This document shows positions 43,596-52,525 of a DNA stretch of 64,000 nt, one piece after another. Source of the stretch: Candidatus Protochlamydia naegleriophila (GTDB lineage Bacteria; Chlamydiota; Chlamydiia; Chlamydiales; Parachlamydiaceae); NCBI RefSeq assembly GCF_001499655.1, contig NZ_LN879502.1, positions 310,001-374,000 of the forward strand, written 5' to 3'. Each line of letters begins with the position of its first letter. The stretch's first letter is position 1. A model generated the notes under the pieces. That model was not told the DNA's origin and searched no databases. It saw only the letters and a program-made list of their open reading frames with translations. A program made the translations under genes and the position numbers.

Positions 43596-45389
43596 ATGAA
43601 TAAAAGCTTGGCGGGCAGTTTAATCGATATGGTACGCCATTATCGCCTCAGAGTTTTTTTAGCCTTCCTCTTAGTATTAGCCTCCAATTTACTTTTGATA
43701 TTAAATCCTCTCATTCTTCGCCAAGCGATCATGGCAATCATTCCGCAGCCCGAAGAGGAAGCTAACCGGCTGACTCATCTCTTGGAATGGTTTTTAGGGC
43801 CTCTTTTTTACTGTGCTTATAGCTGGGCTTATCTTATCATTGCAATTGCAACTTTATCAGCCGTCCTAAAATACTTTATGCGGATGATTTTTATTTCGAT
43901 TGGACGGGAAGTCGAGCTCAAAGTCCGCAGGGAGCTATTTGAAAGGATTCAGTCTCAGTCGAAAGGTTTTTTTGATCAGCACGGCATCGGAGATCTTTTA
44001 AGCCGTTTAACAAACGATATTACGGCTTACAGAGATTTGCTCGGCCCTGGAATGATGTACCCTTTATTTTTTATCACGCTCTTGATTCCAGCTCTCATCG
44101 CGCTTTTCAATCTGTCGCCTCTCATGGCTGCAATCAGCTTAATTCCAATTATCAGCATTTATGCTCTGAATATGGCCATCCGCCAGCCTCTTTATCAAAT
44201 TTCTAAAGAGGTGCAGCAATCGCTTGGAGATTTGAGCGTGATGGCTCATGAACACTATTCGGGCATCCGCATTGTCAAGAGTTATGGGATTGAATCGACT
44301 CTGTCTCGTTTATTTAAAAAGCTATGCCTTCAATTCAAAGATCTGAACATGCGCCTAGTCTGCTTTCAAGGCATGGTATTTCCTGTTTTAACCCTGATTA
44401 CCAAGGCAGTCACTGTCTTGATTGTTTTACTGGCTGGAGCCATTATTTCATTTGGCTGGATGGAGTTAACGATGGCGGATTTCCTTTCGTTCATGTGGAT
44501 TCAATCCTATCTTTTTAGCCCTTTATTAATGCTTGGATGGATTTTGCCCATGTATCAAAAGGGGAAGGCGGCTTATGCAAGGCTCACTGAAATTTATGAA
44601 GAGCCGATCGAAATCTATGCCAAAGAACCTTATATCGATAGCATCCCGCCGCAGGTTGATATTGTCATCAAAGACCTCACTTTTCATTATCCCAAGCAAA
44701 CCAAACCGGCGCTCGTGGATTTGAATGTATCCATTGCCGGGGGATCATTCGTCGGCTTAACTGGGCCTGTGGGATCCGGTAAAACAACCCTCTTCCGCTT
44801 GCTGAATCGCGAGTACGAAGTGCCTGAGGGCAAGATTTTTATTGCTGATCATGAAATTCATCATTATAGCTTGCAAGCTTTTCACGATGCATTTGTGGTA
44901 GTTGAGCAGATGCCTTTTTTGTTTTCCAAAACAATTAAGGATAACATTGGATTCGGATTGCAAGGGGTTGAACAGAGTACGATTGATAAAGTTGCAAGAC
45001 AAGCCGACTTGCACGATGCTGTTCTCTCTTTTCCCAAACAATATGAAACGGTTGTTGGAGAAAGGGGTGCTTCTTTATCCGGCGGACAAAAGCAAAGGGT
45101 TGCCATTGCACGCGCCTTTTTGGCTGATCGGCCCATTCTCTTGTTAGATGATATTTTTTCGGCGCTGGATGCAGAAACAGAAAAACACATCTTTGAATCT
45201 ATGAAAACGCATTTTGCTGATAAAACAGTTTTATTAATCACCCACCGAGTGTCTATCTTAGAGCGGCTAGACCGGGTCATTTTTATGAAAGAGGGGCGCA
45301 TCATAGAAGATGGAATGCCTCAATCGCTTTTAAAGCAAAAAGGGTGCTATGAAGCCCTTGTTAACCTGCAAAAAATGCGGCGCATATGA
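43596..45389 (+). CDS. mdlA: Heterodimeric ABC exporter, subunit A (MdlA-like)
   Basis: Half of a two-gene ABC exporter in the inner membrane. Of 597 residues, six helices fill the first 320; the ATPase follows with Walker A GPVGSGKTT (390-398), signature LSGGQ (494-498), Walker B LLLDD (515-519) and H-loop His550. The catalytic Glu after Walker B is Asp519, the deviation expected for the degenerate site of heterodimeric exporters. It overlaps the next gene by four bases (ATGA). E. coli MdlA-like proteins have the same DD pair. Substrate unknown; drug, lipid or peptide export are usual for this family. Confidence 0.9.
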   Translation: MNKSLAGSLIDMVRHYRLRVFLAFLLVLASNLLLILNPLILRQAIMAIIPQPEEEANRLTHLLEWFLGPLFYCAYSWAYLIIAIATLSAVLKYFMRMIFISIGREVELKVRRELFERIQSQSKGFFDQHGIGDLLSRLTNDITAYRDLLGPGMMYPLFFITLLIPALIALFNLSPLMAAISLIPIISIYALNMAIRQPLYQISKEVQQSLGDLSVMAHEHYSGIRIVKSYGIESTLSRLFKKLCLQFKDLNMRLVCFQGMVFPVLTLITKAVTVLIVLLAGAIISFGWMELTMADFLSFMWIQSYLFSPLLMLGWILPMYQKGKAAYARLTEIYEEPIEIYAKEPYIDSIPPQVDIVIKDLTFHYPKQTKPALVDLNVSIAGGSFVGLTGPVGSGKTTLFRLLNREYEVPEGKIFIADHEIHHYSLQAFHDAFVVVEQMPFLFSKTIKDNIGFGLQGVEQSTIDKVARQADLHDAVLSFPKQYETVVGERGASLSGGQKQRVAIARAFLADRPILLLDDIFSALDAETEKHIFESMKTHFADKTVLLITHRVSILERLDRVIFMKEGRIIEDGMPQSLLKQKGCYEALVNLQKMRRI

Positions 45390-47191
45390 ATGAGGATTTT
45401 CACCAACGCTATCACCATGAAGATCCAAAGAGCCAATCGGTTGACTATGCTCTCATCAAAAGATTGCTCACATACTTACAGCCCTATCGCTACTGGGTCT
45501 TGGCGGCCATCACGATCCTATTACTATCCAAAGCACTCGAAGCGTGGGTGCCGATTCAAATCGGCCATTTGACGCAATTCATTTTAACTTATCAGCCCCA
45601 GTCAAGCTCCTCGAAAGTCTTTTTTGACCAGGTGATGAGCCAGGGCCTTTGGATTTTACTTTGGATCATGAGCAGCTATTTATTGGATACGATCAATATT
45701 TTCATAAAAAATCGGGTGGGACAGCAAGCGCTCTTGACTCTACGCACGCAAGTATATGGGCACATTCAAAAACTTCCAGTTGCTTATTATGATCGCCAGG
45801 CGATTGGGCGCTTGATGACGCGCACCATACATGATGTTGATCAAATTAATCAGCTATTTTCAGAGAGTGTCATCCCAATTATTGGCAGTTTATTCCTCTT
45901 TACCAGCATCTTAACCGGGATCTTTTTCATCAATTGGAAAATTGGCTTGGGAATTTTAGCGATCATGCCTTTTGTCTGGTGGTTTACTCGCCATTTTCGC
46001 CATTACCAGCGCATTAGCTATCAATTGGTTAGGGCGATTCTCTCTTCGATGAATGCCTTCATGCAAGAGCATCTCATGGGCATTGGCATTATTCGAAGCT
46101 TTAATTTGTACAAGCAAGAGAAAAAAACTTTTGATGAACTCAATCAAGACTATTTTGATGCGAGCATTGAAACCATTCATCACTTTGCCCTTTTTTTTGC
46201 GGGCATTGAATGGATCCAAAATGTGACTCTTGCACTTGTGTTTGTCATTTTGGTGCAATTTTCCGGACCCGAGGGCTTTCAGGCGGGAACGTATTTTACA
46301 ATCAGCTTATATGGGCTCATGGTTTTTCGCCCCTTGGCCGATTTAGCAGAACGTTATAATGTTTTGCAATCGGCAATCGCATCTGCTGAAAAGATTTTTG
46401 ATATATTGGATACCCCTCTTGAAACGGCAGGCGCGCAGCCTGGTTTGCCCTTAGATGCGATTCATTCGATTGAATTCGATCAGGTATGGTTTGCCTACGA
46501 AAAAGAGGAATGGGTTTTGCAGGGCCTTTCCCTATGCATTCAAAAAGGGGAGTCGGTAGCTTTAGTTGGAATGACAGGCTCTGGGAAGACGAGCGTCTTA
46601 AACCTGTTGCTGCGTCTGTATGAATTTCAGAAAGGAAGCATTAAAATTAACGGACAAGATATTCGCTGTTACTCAGTTGCCGCTTTGCGGCGTCATTTTA
46701 GCGTCATTTTGCAGGATCCCGTCATTTTTTCTGGAACCGTTGAAGACAATATTGCTTTGTACGATCCAACAATTTCATTGAATCAAGTGAAAACAAGCGC
46801 TGCATTTGTCAATCTCGAGCCTTTAATCGAAAAGCTGCCCTCTCGCTATCAGTCCCATTTGAGAGAAAGGGGAATCAGCTTGTCAGCTGGCGAAATGCAG
46901 CTTATTTCTCTTGCCCGCGCAGTAGCTCATCATCGCAGCGTCGTCATCTTCGACGAAGCCACCTCCAATATCGATACGCATACCGAAAGGCTCATTCAAG
47001 ACTCCTTGGAGAAAATCTTTGTGAGTCAAACGGCTTTGATCATTGCTCACCGTCTTTCAACCGTGCGCGATGTTAACCGCATTTATGTGTTGGCTGATGG
47101 AAAGGTGGCAGAAGATGGAACGCATGTCGAGCTTATGGCTAGGGAAGGAGTGTATGAAAATTTGTATCGGCTGCAGTTTTCAAACTACTGA
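45386..47191 (+). CDS. mdlB: Heterodimeric ABC exporter, subunit B (MdlB-like)
   Basis: Partner of the preceding gene (601 residues, six helices then ATPase). Walker A GMTGSGKTS (395-403), Walker B IFDE with catalytic Glu524, and H-loop His555 are normal, but the signature is LSAGEMQ (499-505) instead of LSGGQ. In the assembled dimer this weak signature faces subunit A's Asp-type Walker B, giving one degenerate and one consensus ATP site. Overlap of start and preceding stop (ATGA) supports equal translation of the pair. Confidence 0.9.
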   Translation: MNEDFHQRYHHEDPKSQSVDYALIKRLLTYLQPYRYWVLAAITILLLSKALEAWVPIQIGHLTQFILTYQPQSSSSKVFFDQVMSQGLWILLWIMSSYLLDTINIFIKNRVGQQALLTLRTQVYGHIQKLPVAYYDRQAIGRLMTRTIHDVDQINQLFSESVIPIIGSLFLFTSILTGIFFINWKIGLGILAIMPFVWWFTRHFRHYQRISYQLVRAILSSMNAFMQEHLMGIGIIRSFNLYKQEKKTFDELNQDYFDASIETIHHFALFFAGIEWIQNVTLALVFVILVQFSGPEGFQAGTYFTISLYGLMVFRPLADLAERYNVLQSAIASAEKIFDILDTPLETAGAQPGLPLDAIHSIEFDQVWFAYEKEEWVLQGLSLCIQKGESVALVGMTGSGKTSVLNLLLRLYEFQKGSIKINGQDIRCYSVAALRRHFSVILQDPVIFSGTVEDNIALYDPTISLNQVKTSAAFVNLEPLIEKLPSRYQSHLRERGISLSAGEMQLISLARAVAHHRSVVIFDEATSNIDTHTERLIQDSLEKIFVSQTALIIAHRLSTVRDVNRIYVLADGKVAEDGTHVELMAREGVYENLYRLQFSNY

Positions 47192-47301
47192 GGAATGCAT
47201 TTGCTAAATATTAAAGAAATTACTTCAAATCTATGCTTTTCTTTTCTTATTATAGGATTTTCTAAACTTCTAATTCTTCAACCTAGAGCGACTCTTTGGC
47301 A

Positions 47302-49113
47302 ATGTTAACATCGATCACAAAAAGACCCCGAGACGTCAATGCCTATCAAGCAGCCGCCATTTTATACGGAGATTGGGGGACAAGTAAGGCTTATGTCATC
47401 GGCTTAGCCTTTGCCATTGCAAATTACAGCTCATTTTGGCTCATCCTGGCAGTTTGCGTCTTGATTGCCTTGGTTGGAACTAATTACATCACCATTTGCC
47501 AATTCAGCCCGAGTGGAGGTGGTGTTTATGCTTCCGCGCGCAAGAAATCTGAGATTCTTGCCTTAATCGGTGCCTTTTTCTTAATCGCCGACTATTTAAT
47601 CACGGCTGCGCTAAGCTCGCTCTCTTGCTTTGAATACATGGGGGTGGCTCATCCAGCTTATTGGGCCATCGGTTCAATTGTAGTCATAGGCGGCTTTAAT
47701 TTTTTCGGCCCGCGCCATACGGGTAATCTCGCTTTGGTCATAGCGATTTTGACTGCCAGCACGGTCGTATTTTTAGCTGTTTTAGCCATTCCTTATTTAA
47801 AAGATGCCGTGCACGCCATCCGACCGCCTGAGGGTGGGTTCTTGAAGAATTGGAATAGTTTTGTGGGCATCATTGTCGCTTTGTCTGGGGTTGAGGCAAT
47901 AGCCAATACGACTGGTGTTATGAAATTGGATCCGGGGAGCACGGATGAGCATCCATCGGTGCATCAAACCTCTAGAAAGGCCATCTTGATGGTCATGATC
48001 GAAGTATGCATTTTTACGGGATTATTTGGGCTTGCCATGCATGCTATTCCCCAAATGGAAGTGGTGGATGGGCGCATTGTTGCATCAGACGGCTCAAGCA
48101 TTAGAGATGCCATGTTGCGCTACATGGGAAATTACTTTGTGACCCATCATTGGGGAACAGAAGCGATGGGACATACGGCAGGAGTTATCATCAGCATCGT
48201 TTTTGCTATCTTGCTTCTTTCTGCCGTCAATACCGCCATCAATGCATTGACTTCATTAATGTTTGTGATGTCGCGTGATGGGGAAATGCCTGGACTTTTC
48301 CAAAAACTGAACTCATTCGGAGTTCCCATTTTTCCGCTCATGCTTGCCACCGGAACGGCTGCATTTGTCCTCCTTTTCGTCCATGACATCGCGGCCTTGG
48401 CCGACCTTTACGCTGTCGGGTTTGTAGGGGCCATTGCGACCAATTTAGGGGTTAATGCCTATGATATGACGATCCCCATGACGAAGTGGCAGCGGCGCTT
48501 TATGTGGTTTACTTTTGCCATCATGATTGTGATCGAAGTGACACTCTTTATCGATAAGCCGAATGCACGCCGCTTTGCCATCTATTTACTGACGGCAGGA
48601 TTGATCTTGCGCGCTCTCGTCATCGAGCATCGTCAAAGGCAATGGGCCTCTAAAAAGGTCACGCTTCGGCATGCTTCACTCTATACTGACGATACGCGCA
48701 CACCACTCCACTATGGGGCCATTTTGTGCGCCGTGAGAACAATTGGCAAAACGCTGAATTTCGCACTGCATGAAGCCAAAAAGCATGAACAGCCTTTGTA
48801 CATTTTATTCATTCGCGAACAAAAAGTGGTCACAGATGAAGATAAAAATCGCACCTGGCTAGATGATGATGAGGCATGCAAAATTTTCGACTATGCTAAA
48901 GAGAGCTCACATGAAATGACAATCAAGTTCTTCTACTCAGTGAGCGCCTCTCCCGTGACAACCATCGTCAGCATGGCCGAAGAATTGAAGGTTTCAAGCA
49001 TCATTTTGGGCAGGCCTCGCCATAGCGCCATGCTGCAAATGCTGAGAGGAAATGTCGTGCAGGAAGTCTCAGAAGTCCTGCCTCCAGATATCGACTTGCT
49101 TGTCATTTCATGA
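47302..49113 (+). CDS. APC-superfamily amino-acid permease with C-terminal UspA-like domain
   Basis: Inner-membrane transporter, probably for an amino acid, with a cytosolic regulatory-looking tail. Residues about 1-450 have roughly 12 helices with APC features (YGDWGTSKAYVIGLAFAIAN, SPSGGGVYASARKKSEILAL, VALSGVEAIANTTG). Residues about 460-603 resemble a universal stress protein fold (ILCAVRTIGKTLNFALHEAK; later SSIILGRPRHSAMLQMLRGN and VVQEVSEVLPPDIDLLVIS), with the G-x2-(R/H) pattern of nucleotide-binding Usp proteins. A TTG at 47296 is an alternative start; the ATG at 47302 is preferred. Substrate not readable. Confidence 0.85.
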   Translation: MLTSITKRPRDVNAYQAAAILYGDWGTSKAYVIGLAFAIANYSSFWLILAVCVLIALVGTNYITICQFSPSGGGVYASARKKSEILALIGAFFLIADYLITAALSSLSCFEYMGVAHPAYWAIGSIVVIGGFNFFGPRHTGNLALVIAILTASTVVFLAVLAIPYLKDAVHAIRPPEGGFLKNWNSFVGIIVALSGVEAIANTTGVMKLDPGSTDEHPSVHQTSRKAILMVMIEVCIFTGLFGLAMHAIPQMEVVDGRIVASDGSSIRDAMLRYMGNYFVTHHWGTEAMGHTAGVIISIVFAILLLSAVNTAINALTSLMFVMSRDGEMPGLFQKLNSFGVPIFPLMLATGTAAFVLLFVHDIAALADLYAVGFVGAIATNLGVNAYDMTIPMTKWQRRFMWFTFAIMIVIEVTLFIDKPNARRFAIYLLTAGLILRALVIEHRQRQWASKKVTLRHASLYTDDTRTPLHYGAILCAVRTIGKTLNFALHEAKKHEQPLYILFIREQKVVTDEDKNRTWLDDDEACKIFDYAKESSHEMTIKFFYSVSASPVTTIVSMAEELKVSSIILGRPRHSAMLQMLRGNVVQEVSEVLPPDIDLLVIS

Positions 49114-49362
49114 GGCTTATGCTGACCGTCAGAGCTCTTGTCTAATGACGGTTCAATGTTAAACCAATGTTGCTGCATTGGCATCTTCCAAGATCTTAAA
49201 GTTCAAATTTTTTATAATGTTTAATGACAAAGGCTTATTCATTACATAACCGGCTTTATATTTTATCTGAAAATAAAAATAATTGTTTGTTGGTGATATA
49301 ATGAAAGCTGTGTCTTTAACAGAGATAAATAACATTTATTTTTGAATGACGGGGGAGGGGGT

Positions 49363-50937
49363 ATGAATGGTTTACCAGGATTTTCATCTAATAACCCAGT
49401 TCAAGGCGTAGTCTCGAATGTCTCAGTTTCTAACGAAGAGCCGAAAAGCAAGAGGCAAAAGTTAAAAGAAGTTAAAGTAGAACCTGAAGTTGAGTGCGAA
49501 GGTGTGGAGGATAGCCACCATTTAGAAAAACACTCAACTATTTTGCTTCAAGAAAAAATGCTTTCAAAAAATTTACAGTCGCAGGTGGTGGGTAAAGTTG
49601 CTGTAGACGAGCAGAAACCTTCATCTTTAGACATCATCACTGAAAAGATCTGCCAGTGTTTCAATTTCAGTCCGATTGAATTAAATAAAAGATTGAATGG
49701 CAAAGAACTCAACCTAGAAAATTTAGCAGACCTTTGTTCTGGACTAATTGATCAAAAACTGCGTAGCGGTCAATCGATTAGCGCGCAAGAAGTCATTCAA
49801 TTGAATGACTTACTGTTTAATACTGAATTGGTTGTGATTTGTGCGCAGTATTCTGAGATAAACGATTTAGTTAATCCTCATCCAGTCGGTGTAATAGCAA
49901 GCCTGTTTGATTGTATACAGCATATGGATGGAAAACTCTCTTTTGAAGAGGAAATAAGCCGTGTCACGGATTATATTGAAACTAAGCCAGATATAAAAAA
50001 ATATCCGTCGGTGGTGGAAAGTATCGAAATAAATAATGTTCTTCCAGTTTTCCAAAGACTAATGGATAATCCCGAGACCCCTACTAATGAGAAGGAAGCG
50101 TATGCTGATGCCATAAAGGAATATACGAAGTACAAAGAGGATGTGAAAAATTGGCAATTAGGGCTCAGTCAATTTCCCATAGTCGATACAAAAGAGTTTT
50201 TGAAGTCGAATAATTGTAATGAAGCCTATGTTTTGAATGGTAAAACGAATGGGTGTCAATGGATTTTCAAACCCCCGACCTTCAATAATCAAAACTTGCC
50301 CATCAACGAATTTTTGGCTTCCAAAGTCAATGGCCATGGCCAATTTCCCATTCCATTGACCATTTTAATTCATTTCAAAAACGTCGAGGGATCTGCCCAG
50401 ATATTCATACGCGATGCTAAATCGTTAGACGATATAACCATGAAAGCGGGAGAGTTAGTAAAAAAAAATTCAGAGAAGAAGGATTCAAAAGAAGATGAGA
50501 TTGGCGACTCTCTTACATTAGAAGAGGCTTACTCCCAAGTCATCGACATGAATCAAATACAAGCTCTTGTTATTTTCGATCTGCTTTTTGGTAATACAGA
50601 TCGTCACCAGGCCAATATTTTATTTCAAGGCAGCCGCCCTTTCGGTATCGATCATGATTCCTGCTTTCAGGGGCTGGCAAAAGAATATTTAAAAATGGAT
50701 TATTTGGAATTAATTTCAGATGATAAACAATTCAGTCAAGAAGTGCGTGTATTATTTTCTTCAGGAAATATTGAACAATATCAGCAAATAATGAGGGAAA
50801 ATAAGATGCCTAAAGATGCAGTCATATGGTTACAAGATGCCGCTTTCATCTTAAACGAGCAGATGGAAAAAGGGCTTCCAATTAAAGACATAGTCGGCAT
50901 TCTTAAAGAAGAATGGGAAAAACGATTTGATTTCTAA
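49363..50937 (+). CDS. PI3/4-kinase-like protein with an NLS-like motif, candidate effector
   Basis: A 524-residue protein whose C-terminal half has the marks of a phosphatidylinositol-kinase/HipA/actin-fragmin-kinase type catalytic domain. An ATP-binding lysine appears in WIFKPP (Lys303), the catalytic loop is FGNTDRHQAN (409-418; Asp413), and the metal-binding segment is GIDHDSCF (428-435; Asp430). Between these is a Lys/Glu-rich insertion (near 365-380). The first 290 residues are helical and unfamiliar. Near the N-terminus PKSKRQKLKE (27-36) resembles a nuclear localisation signal. No signal peptide. Start: ATG 49363 has GGAGG four bases upstream; TTG 49342 is the alternative. Ten bases separate it from the next gene. 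Whether it phosphorylates lipid or protein is open. Confidence 0.7.
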   Translation: MNGLPGFSSNNPVQGVVSNVSVSNEEPKSKRQKLKEVKVEPEVECEGVEDSHHLEKHSTILLQEKMLSKNLQSQVVGKVAVDEQKPSSLDIITEKICQCFNFSPIELNKRLNGKELNLENLADLCSGLIDQKLRSGQSISAQEVIQLNDLLFNTELVVICAQYSEINDLVNPHPVGVIASLFDCIQHMDGKLSFEEEISRVTDYIETKPDIKKYPSVVESIEINNVLPVFQRLMDNPETPTNEKEAYADAIKEYTKYKEDVKNWQLGLSQFPIVDTKEFLKSNNCNEAYVLNGKTNGCQWIFKPPTFNNQNLPINEFLASKVNGHGQFPIPLTILIHFKNVEGSAQIFIRDAKSLDDITMKAGELVKKNSEKKDSKEDEIGDSLTLEEAYSQVIDMNQIQALVIFDLLFGNTDRHQANILFQGSRPFGIDHDSCFQGLAKEYLKMDYLELISDDKQFSQEVRVLFSSGNIEQYQQIMRENKMPKDAVIWLQDAAFILNEQMEKGLPIKDIVGILKEEWEKRFDF

Positions 50938-50947
50938 GGAGTAAACT

Positions 50948-51298
50948 ATGTTACCAACTCAATTTTTAATCAATAAAAGCAATGAAATTGCTGCAGAGTA
51001 TAATGAAAATACACACAAACTAATTATCCATGATAATTGGTTAAAATCGAAAATGGAATCTGGCATTACAGTGACCAGCAGCTTTAGAAGCCAGCATAAA
51101 TGCGGCTGGGTCATATATCCTACCAGCGAATTTTTTGTTCAGGCTTTTAGAGAATGTGCGTTCATTCACGGATTGCAGCAAATGGGATATAAATGGAGAG
51201 AAAAAAACGAGTTCGATGGTCTTCCTATAGAAACATTAGCAAATAAGATCTTAGAGTGGCATAAAAACGGAAAAGACACGCATATGCCTCTTTTATAA
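50948..51298 (+). CDS. Small protein paired with the kinase-like gene, unknown function
   Basis: A 116-residue soluble protein I do not recognise. AAGGAG lies six bases before its ATG, and only ten bases separate it from the kinase-like gene, so they form an operon. The fold looks alpha/beta, with a Trp-rich pattern (DNWLKSKME, CGWVIYPTSEFF, MGYKWREKNEF). A dedicated secretion chaperone is one possibility by position and size, but its near-neutral charge and lack of an obvious acidic helix give no support; a second effector or regulator is equally possible. Confidence 0.6.
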   Translation: MLPTQFLINKSNEIAAEYNENTHKLIIHDNWLKSKMESGITVTSSFRSQHKCGWVIYPTSEFFVQAFRECAFIHGLQQMGYKWREKNEFDGLPIETLANKILEWHKNGKDTHMPLL

Positions 51299-51352
51299 GT
51301 TCTGCCATGCGATAGGCTTGTTTATGCTACATCACTTAAATAAAGCGACTTT

Positions 51353-51819
51353 ATGACTAATCTCGAATCGGGCTTTTTAACTGATGTATCAAATCTGTTT
51401 TATTTCGGCCGAGAAAAGAAGAGGGCTTTAAGGGAGCGAGTTGTCAATCAGCTTTTCTTGAATCAATCTTCTGCTTTGGGGGCGCACTTAAGGAAAAAAT
51501 CCAGAAAGCGGCCTCTTTATTGCGAAAGCTTAAAGCTTCTAAATCCTCGATTCAAAGAGAGTTAATGGCTCAATTGCTGGAAGAGTATGATGTGAATCCC
51601 GCGGCTTGTATTGTCTTCAAAAAAGATGAGAAGCATGATGCAACAATCGAGATGAATGCCGCAGCCTTTCAATCTCTTCAACAACAGTCTGGGTATATCC
51701 ATGGGTTGTGGGAAGAGCATGATAAGGGAAAAGCGCAGATCGATTTACGATTCATCGAAGGAATAGATCTTAATGAAGCACAGTTTAGTGCTTTTTTAGC
51801 CCGTGCCAGATCTTATTAA
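51353..51819 (+). pseudogene. Frameshifted small gene (about 155 codons)
   Basis: Two overlapping reading frames look like halves of one gene. The first (from ATG 51353) encodes MTNLESGFLTDVSNLFYFGR and onward to LFLNQSSALG, then degrades to a stop at 51565. The second continues in another frame as LKEKIQKAASLLRKLKASKS through AACIVFKKDEKHD and ends at 51819. The switch is at a run of five G (51478-51482); one added G would join the frames as ...SSALGGALKEKIQK.... Whether the deletion is real, a sequencing error or a switch is not known. Function unknown; helical, no signal peptide. Confidence 0.6.
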
Positions 51820-52023
51820 AACAGTTAGACCTTGTGAAAGTGCTTGATTGTCCATCCTTGGAAGAGACCTTTGCCAATCATCGCTTGTCAATTTTGATAG
51901 ATTTCTATTATTGATCTTATCTTTAAATAAATATTTGTTGGTATCAGTAAATTGTTTAGTGGACATTTTTAAATTATATTAATAAAATCGTTGGAATTTA
52001 TTAAATTTTTTAAAGGAAGCAAT

Positions 52024-52494
52024 ATGGGTTTATCTTTTCCCCTTCACGTACCAGTATTTCAATTTCCAGGTAGAGAAGTCATAGAGAGCACGGTTCAAAA
52101 CACCTTACAATCTCTTTTACCGAGCAGAACTGAAGAGAATCAAAGAGTTTTGGAGATTGCTGAAAAAACTCAACAGGTCATCGCCCAAATGATTGGGGTG
52201 AAATTAGAAAATAAAGCCTTGGATGAAAGACAATTCAATCGTGTTTTTTCATCTTTATATACAGAAGTTATAAATTCGGCATCTGCCGCTATGAATAGCC
52301 AAGGCATTTCGGATGTTGTAACAGAAAAGGCAGAAAGGCTTTTAGCTATACCCTCCTCAGAGTTTGATGCCTCAGAACTGCATCTTAGTTTGATACTCAC
52401 TCAAACTTTGGCCCAAGGAATTATAAGAGGCTCATACTACCAACAGATTATCGGAATTGCTCAAGCTACATGCACAGCTTGGAAGAAAGCATAG
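52024..52494 (+). CDS. Hypothetical alpha-helical protein
   Basis: A 156-residue protein without recognised domains. The first 25 residues (MGLSFPLHVPVFQFPGREVI) are followed by an all-helical, Gln/Glu/Ala-rich body (AEKTQQVIAQMIGV, LLAIPSSEFDASELHLSLI). No signal peptide or membrane helix. AAAGGAAG lies six bases before the ATG at 52024, which favours it over the longer frame from 51991. It lies at the end of the accessory cluster and converges with oppF. Confidence 0.55.
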   Translation: MGLSFPLHVPVFQFPGREVIESTVQNTLQSLLPSRTEENQRVLEIAEKTQQVIAQMIGVKLENKALDERQFNRVFSSLYTEVINSASAAMNSQGISDVVTEKAERLLAIPSSEFDASELHLSLILTQTLAQGIIRGSYYQQIIGIAQATCTAWKKA

Positions 52495-52525
52495 GTTATT
52501 GCTGCCTCTCGTTATTCCCACAGGA

